DNA from: Bacteroidaceae bacterium
GTDB lineage: Bacteria; Bacteroidota; Bacteroidia; Bacteroidales; Bacteroidaceae
DNA: 36,292 nucleotides
Assembly: GCA_017933995.1 (NCBI GenBank)
Contig: JAGBKI010000013.1
Coordinates: forward strand, 1 to 36,292
Direction of reading: 5' to 3'
Under the pieces are notes generated by a model. It was not told the DNA's origin. It worked only from the letters and a program-made list of their open reading frames with translations, and ran no database searches. This document shows, piece by piece, positions 33,734-36,292 of the stretch; the stretch's first letter is position 1; every line of letters begins with the position of its first letter. The position numbers were made by a program, and so were the translations under genes.

Positions 33734-33769
33734 GAACACTAGGGGCACTAGAAACACTAGAAACACTAG
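33734..33769. repeat. Short tandem repeat between epimerase and GH20 genes
   Basis: Four 9-bp units, GAACACTAG, GGGCACTAG and two AAACACTAG, starting at the base right after the epimerase stop and ending 25 bases before the GH20 ATG. Confidence 0.9.
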
Positions 33770-33794
33770 TCCCCACCAAAACCTCCCCTTTACC

Positions 33795-35894
33795 ATGAAA
33801 AACCTCCTTCTCTCTTCGCTGCTGGCCCTGCTGGCCCTGCCGCTGGCGGCGCAGCGGGCGGACATCATCCCGCGTCCGCGCACCATGACGCTCACCGGCG
33901 GCACGTACAGCGTCGTCGACGTGGAGCGGCTCATCGACAGCTACCAGGCCGTGCCCGCCGACCCCGACTGCGGCCTGCCCGCCGAGGGCTACGTGCTCGA
34001 CATCACGCCCGACGGCATCTCCATCACCGCCAGCACCGAGACGGGCGCGGGCTACGCCTGCGTCACGCTGCTGCAACTGCTGATGCAGAACCAGGTGGAA
34101 AACCGCGCCGTGCTGCCCTGCCTGCACATTGAGGACAGCCCCGCCTTCGAGCACCGCGGCCTGATGCTCGACATCTCGCGCCACTTCTTCGGTATGGACG
34201 AGGTGAAGCGGCTGCTCGACGTGGCGCACTTCTACAAGATTAACCGTTTCCACTGGCACCTGACCGACGACCAGGGGTGGCGCATCGAAATCCCCGAATA
34301 CCCGCGCCTGACCGAGGTGGGCGCCGTGCGCGACTCGTCGCTCACCAACAAGGGTCGCCAGCCTTTCTTCTACGACGACACACAGTACGGCGAGGGTTGC
34401 TTCTACACCCTCGACGAGTTGCGCGAGGTGGTGGACTACGCCGCCGCGCTGGGCATCGAGGTCATCCCCGAGGTGGACTTGCCCGGCCACATGGTGGCCG
34501 CCGTGGCCGCCTATCCCGAGTTCGGCTGCAACCCGCAGCGGCAGGTGAAGGTGCGCGTGCACCAGGGCGTCTCGAAGGAGGTGCTCAACGTGGGCGACGA
34601 CCGCGTAATCGACTTCCTGAAGTGCGTCCTGGGCCATATTTGCGACGTGTTCCCCAGCCGCTACATCCACCTGGGCGGCGACGAATGCCCCACTGACGAA
34701 TGGAAGGACAACCCGCTGTGCCTGCAGCGTGTCACGGACAAGGGCCTCAAGGGCGTGGACGAACTGCAGTCGTGGCTCGTGGAGGAACTGGGCACGTGGC
34801 TGAAGGACGAGTACGGCAAGGACCTCATCGTGTGGGACGAACTGCTGGCCCACTGGAGCGACAGCAACCGCATACACCCCGTCATCATGTGCTGGCGCGG
34901 GCTGGACTACACCGCGCAGGCCGCCGCGCGGGGCTTCGAGTGCATCAGCGTGCCAAACTACCCGATGTATCTTGACCTCATCCAGACCACGCCCGAGGGC
35001 GCCGACGTCTGCGAGGTCTACCAGGGCGGCTACGGCCCGCGCGACGTGAACACCGTGGAGGGCATCTACCGCATGAATCCCGTGGCCAAGATGGCGGGCA
35101 AGGAGAGCCTGTGCCTCGGCACGCAGGGCAACCTCTGGACGGAGAGTTGCAGCAGCGACGAGCAGGCGGAGTACCAGATCCTGCCGCGCCTGCTGGCCGT
35201 GGCCGAGAACGGGTGGCTCACGGAGGGCGAGAAGGACTTCGACGGTTTCCGCCAGCGCCTGCAGAGCCACGCCGCGCTGCTCGACGTGATGGGCTACACC
35301 TACGCGCGCCACTACTTCGACCCGCCCGCGATGTCGGCGGAGGACAGCGCGCGCGTCCTGGCCGCCGCCGTGCTTGAGGCGGGCGAGCCGGGCGAAATAG
35401 GCTACCCCTCGGCCAAAGCCTTCAAGAAACTGCGCGCCGGACTGGCACGCGGCAAGGCCGCCGTGGCGCTGGAGTGGTTCGCCAAACAACCAGTAGGCCA
35501 GCCCGTGCCGGGGCAGTCATACCGCATACGCTCGGCCTCGGAGTGGTACCTGGCCAAATACGCCGGTAGCGCGCTCTATGCGAAAGCGGGCGAGGGGCTG
35601 CACCTGCACTACACGCCGCAGGAGAACGAGACGGAGTACTGGCTATGCGAGGCCGCTGGCGACGGACGCTTCACGTTCGTGAACGAAGGCGACCCGTCGG
35701 TGCGCATCGAGGGCGTGCGCGTGGAGAAGGCCGTGCAGGGCGTGCCGGGCTATCCCTACGTGCCGGGCACCGTGCTGCTGCGCCGCGCCGACGGGCGCGT
35801 GCTGGAGGCCAACAGCAGCGGCTGCGTCTTCTTCGGCACCGACGAACTGCTGTGCCATCCCGGCACGTGGCTCATCACGGGCGCGCCGCTCTGA
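33795..35894 (+). CDS. Secreted GH20 beta-N-acetylhexosaminidase
   Basis: A 699-residue exported enzyme with a signal peptide (MKNLLLSSLLALLALPLAAQ), a GH20b-type N-terminal domain (about 25-115) and the GH20 barrel: HRGLMLDISRHFF (120-132), FHWHLTDDQGWRIEIPEYP (152-170), IPEVDLPGHM, and HLGGDECPTDEWKD with the catalytic pair D296-E297. This is the more standard motif set than in the first GH20 gene (HMGADE). After about residue 560 comes a helical part and a beta-rich C-terminal domain. It releases terminal N-acetylhexosamine from glycans or peptidoglycan-derived sugars; the exact substrate is not evident. It sits at the end of the glycan gene run, possibly as part of it, and ends in a hairpin. 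Confidence 0.95.
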   Translation: MKNLLLSSLLALLALPLAAQRADIIPRPRTMTLTGGTYSVVDVERLIDSYQAVPADPDCGLPAEGYVLDITPDGISITASTETGAGYACVTLLQLLMQNQVENRAVLPCLHIEDSPAFEHRGLMLDISRHFFGMDEVKRLLDVAHFYKINRFHWHLTDDQGWRIEIPEYPRLTEVGAVRDSSLTNKGRQPFFYDDTQYGEGCFYTLDELREVVDYAAALGIEVIPEVDLPGHMVAAVAAYPEFGCNPQRQVKVRVHQGVSKEVLNVGDDRVIDFLKCVLGHICDVFPSRYIHLGGDECPTDEWKDNPLCLQRVTDKGLKGVDELQSWLVEELGTWLKDEYGKDLIVWDELLAHWSDSNRIHPVIMCWRGLDYTAQAAARGFECISVPNYPMYLDLIQTTPEGADVCEVYQGGYGPRDVNTVEGIYRMNPVAKMAGKESLCLGTQGNLWTESCSSDEQAEYQILPRLLAVAENGWLTEGEKDFDGFRQRLQSHAALLDVMGYTYARHYFDPPAMSAEDSARVLAAAVLEAGEPGEIGYPSAKAFKKLRAGLARGKAAVALEWFAKQPVGQPVPGQSYRIRSASEWYLAKYAGSALYAKAGEGLHLHYTPQENETEYWLCEAAGDGRFTFVNEGDPSVRIEGVRVEKAVQGVPGYPYVPGTVLLRRADGRVLEANSSGCVFFGTDELLCHPGTWLITGAPL

Positions 35895-35915
35895 CCCGCT
35901 CCTTTCCCCAATATA

Positions 35916-35960
35916 TACACCGCCTCCCCAAAACCGTAAAGGATTTGGGGAGGCGGTGTA
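35916..35960 (+). terminator. Perfect 17-bp hairpin after the GH20 gene
   Basis: 35916-35932 pairs with 35944-35960 without mismatch around an 11-base loop, 22 bases past the stop codon. No U-run follows. The core resembles the hairpin at 833-868. Confidence 0.65.
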
Positions 35961-36102
35961 TGAGTGGGCATGGCGGCGACACCGTATTATATTACGCGCG
36001 CGCGAGAGAAAGAAAAGCCGCTGCGGTGCAGTGGCAAGTGTAACAGATTTATGGCAAGTGACTTCGCGTCCAAGGTTGTTTATCGGGAAGACACGGGCTG
36101 GC

Positions 36103-36292
36103 TTAGTCTGCGCTCTGACCTCCGCCTTGTCCACCTTTGCCTCCGCGCCTGCGTCCGCCCCGGTGGCGGTTGTAGCGGCGGCTGTTGGGGTTGCGGCCTT
36201 TTGAGGCATCGTGGCGGTCGGCGTCGCCGTGCCTGCCGCCTTGTCCGCCTTTGCCTCCGCGCCCGCCGTTGCGCCCGCGTCCGTTGCGGCTG
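36103..36292 (-). CDS. C-terminal RGG-rich tail of a protein, possibly a DEAD-box RNA helicase (partial)
   Basis: Reading the minus strand into the window, a frame open from 36291 to a TAA at 36103-36105 gives 62 residues that are almost only Gly, Arg, Asn, Lys, Gln, Ser and Asp: for instance SRNGRGRNGGRGGKGGQGGR, and later RYNRHRGGRRRGGKGGQGGG, ending QSAD. Such basic RGG tails bind RNA and are common at the C-terminus of RhlE-type RNA helicases in Bacteroidota, which is my best guess; other RNA-binding proteins with RGG tails are possible. The catalytic part lies beyond the window end. It is convergent with the GH20 gene. Confidence 0.6.
   Translation of the reverse strand, partial: SRNGRGRNGGRGGKGGQGGRHGDADRHDASKGRNPNSRRYNRHRGGRRRGGKGGQGGGQSAD

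Overview
The window looks like chromosomal DNA of a GC-rich member of the Bacteroidales (Bacteroidota), most likely Prevotellaceae. This rests on the gene families present (DUF3078, DUF5683, fimbrillin-like and BspA-like surface proteins, the short AMP nucleosidase, M64 peptidase), on promoters of the Bacteroidota type (TTTG, about 19-20 bases, then TAnnTTTG), and on the near absence of Shine-Dalgarno sequences. No tRNA, rRNA, CRISPR, transposase or phage gene was recognised. Many long open frames opposite the GC-rich genes are shadows and are not annotated.

Layout. 1-3100: the 3' end of a fimbrillin-like surface protein, a 21-bp tandem repeat array, an XRE-type regulator, and about 1.1 kb of AT-rich apparently non-coding DNA. 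3109-7770 (minus): holA, amn, galE and a DUF3078 outer-membrane barrel, with a duplicated 59-bp element in front of amn. 8005-11570 (plus): pyrG and yidC, closed by a strong terminator. 11662-14204: an HU-like/winged-helix fusion (minus), two arrays of a degenerate 22-bp repeat, a candidate structured ncRNA with its own promoter and terminator, and a BspA-like leucine-rich-repeat protein. 14602-27388 (minus): a secreted GH20 enzyme, a fused lipoate ligase/lipoyl synthase, RelA/SpoT, an MltD-type lytic transglycosylase with a long repetitive basic tail, DUF5683, ParB and ParA. 27648-28988 (minus): a secreted M64 metallopeptidase. 29488-35894 (plus): a GT83/ArnT-like glycosyltransferase, a GT2 polyprenyl-phosphate glycosyltransferase, a two-repeat LAB_N membrane protein, a UDP-glucuronate epimerase and a second GH20 enzyme. 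36103-36292 (minus): the RGG-rich tail of a protein that begins outside the window, probably an RNA helicase.

How the genes work together. parA, parB, DUF5683 and mltD form one same-strand run from a consensus promoter, linking chromosome segregation with envelope work. The 29.5-33.7 kb run reads as a lipid-linked sugar pathway: the epimerase would make UDP-galacturonate, the GT2 enzyme would load a sugar on polyprenyl phosphate, the LAB_N protein could help it cross the membrane, and the GT83 enzyme would transfer it to an envelope acceptor. The sugar and acceptor are inferred.

The most unusual material is intergenic: (i) two copies of a four-unit, 21-bp near-palindromic array 28 kb apart; (ii) two arrays of a degenerate 22-bp repeat around the ncRNA candidate, one reaching the HU-like gene's promoter; (iii) two copies of a nested-palindrome element of about 190 bp; (iv) a 245-bp element with 30-bp imperfect terminal inverted repeats; and (v) short 7-9 bp tandem repeats placed at gene ends. 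Among proteins, the ligase/lipoyl synthase fusion and the Q/K-rich MltD tail stand out.
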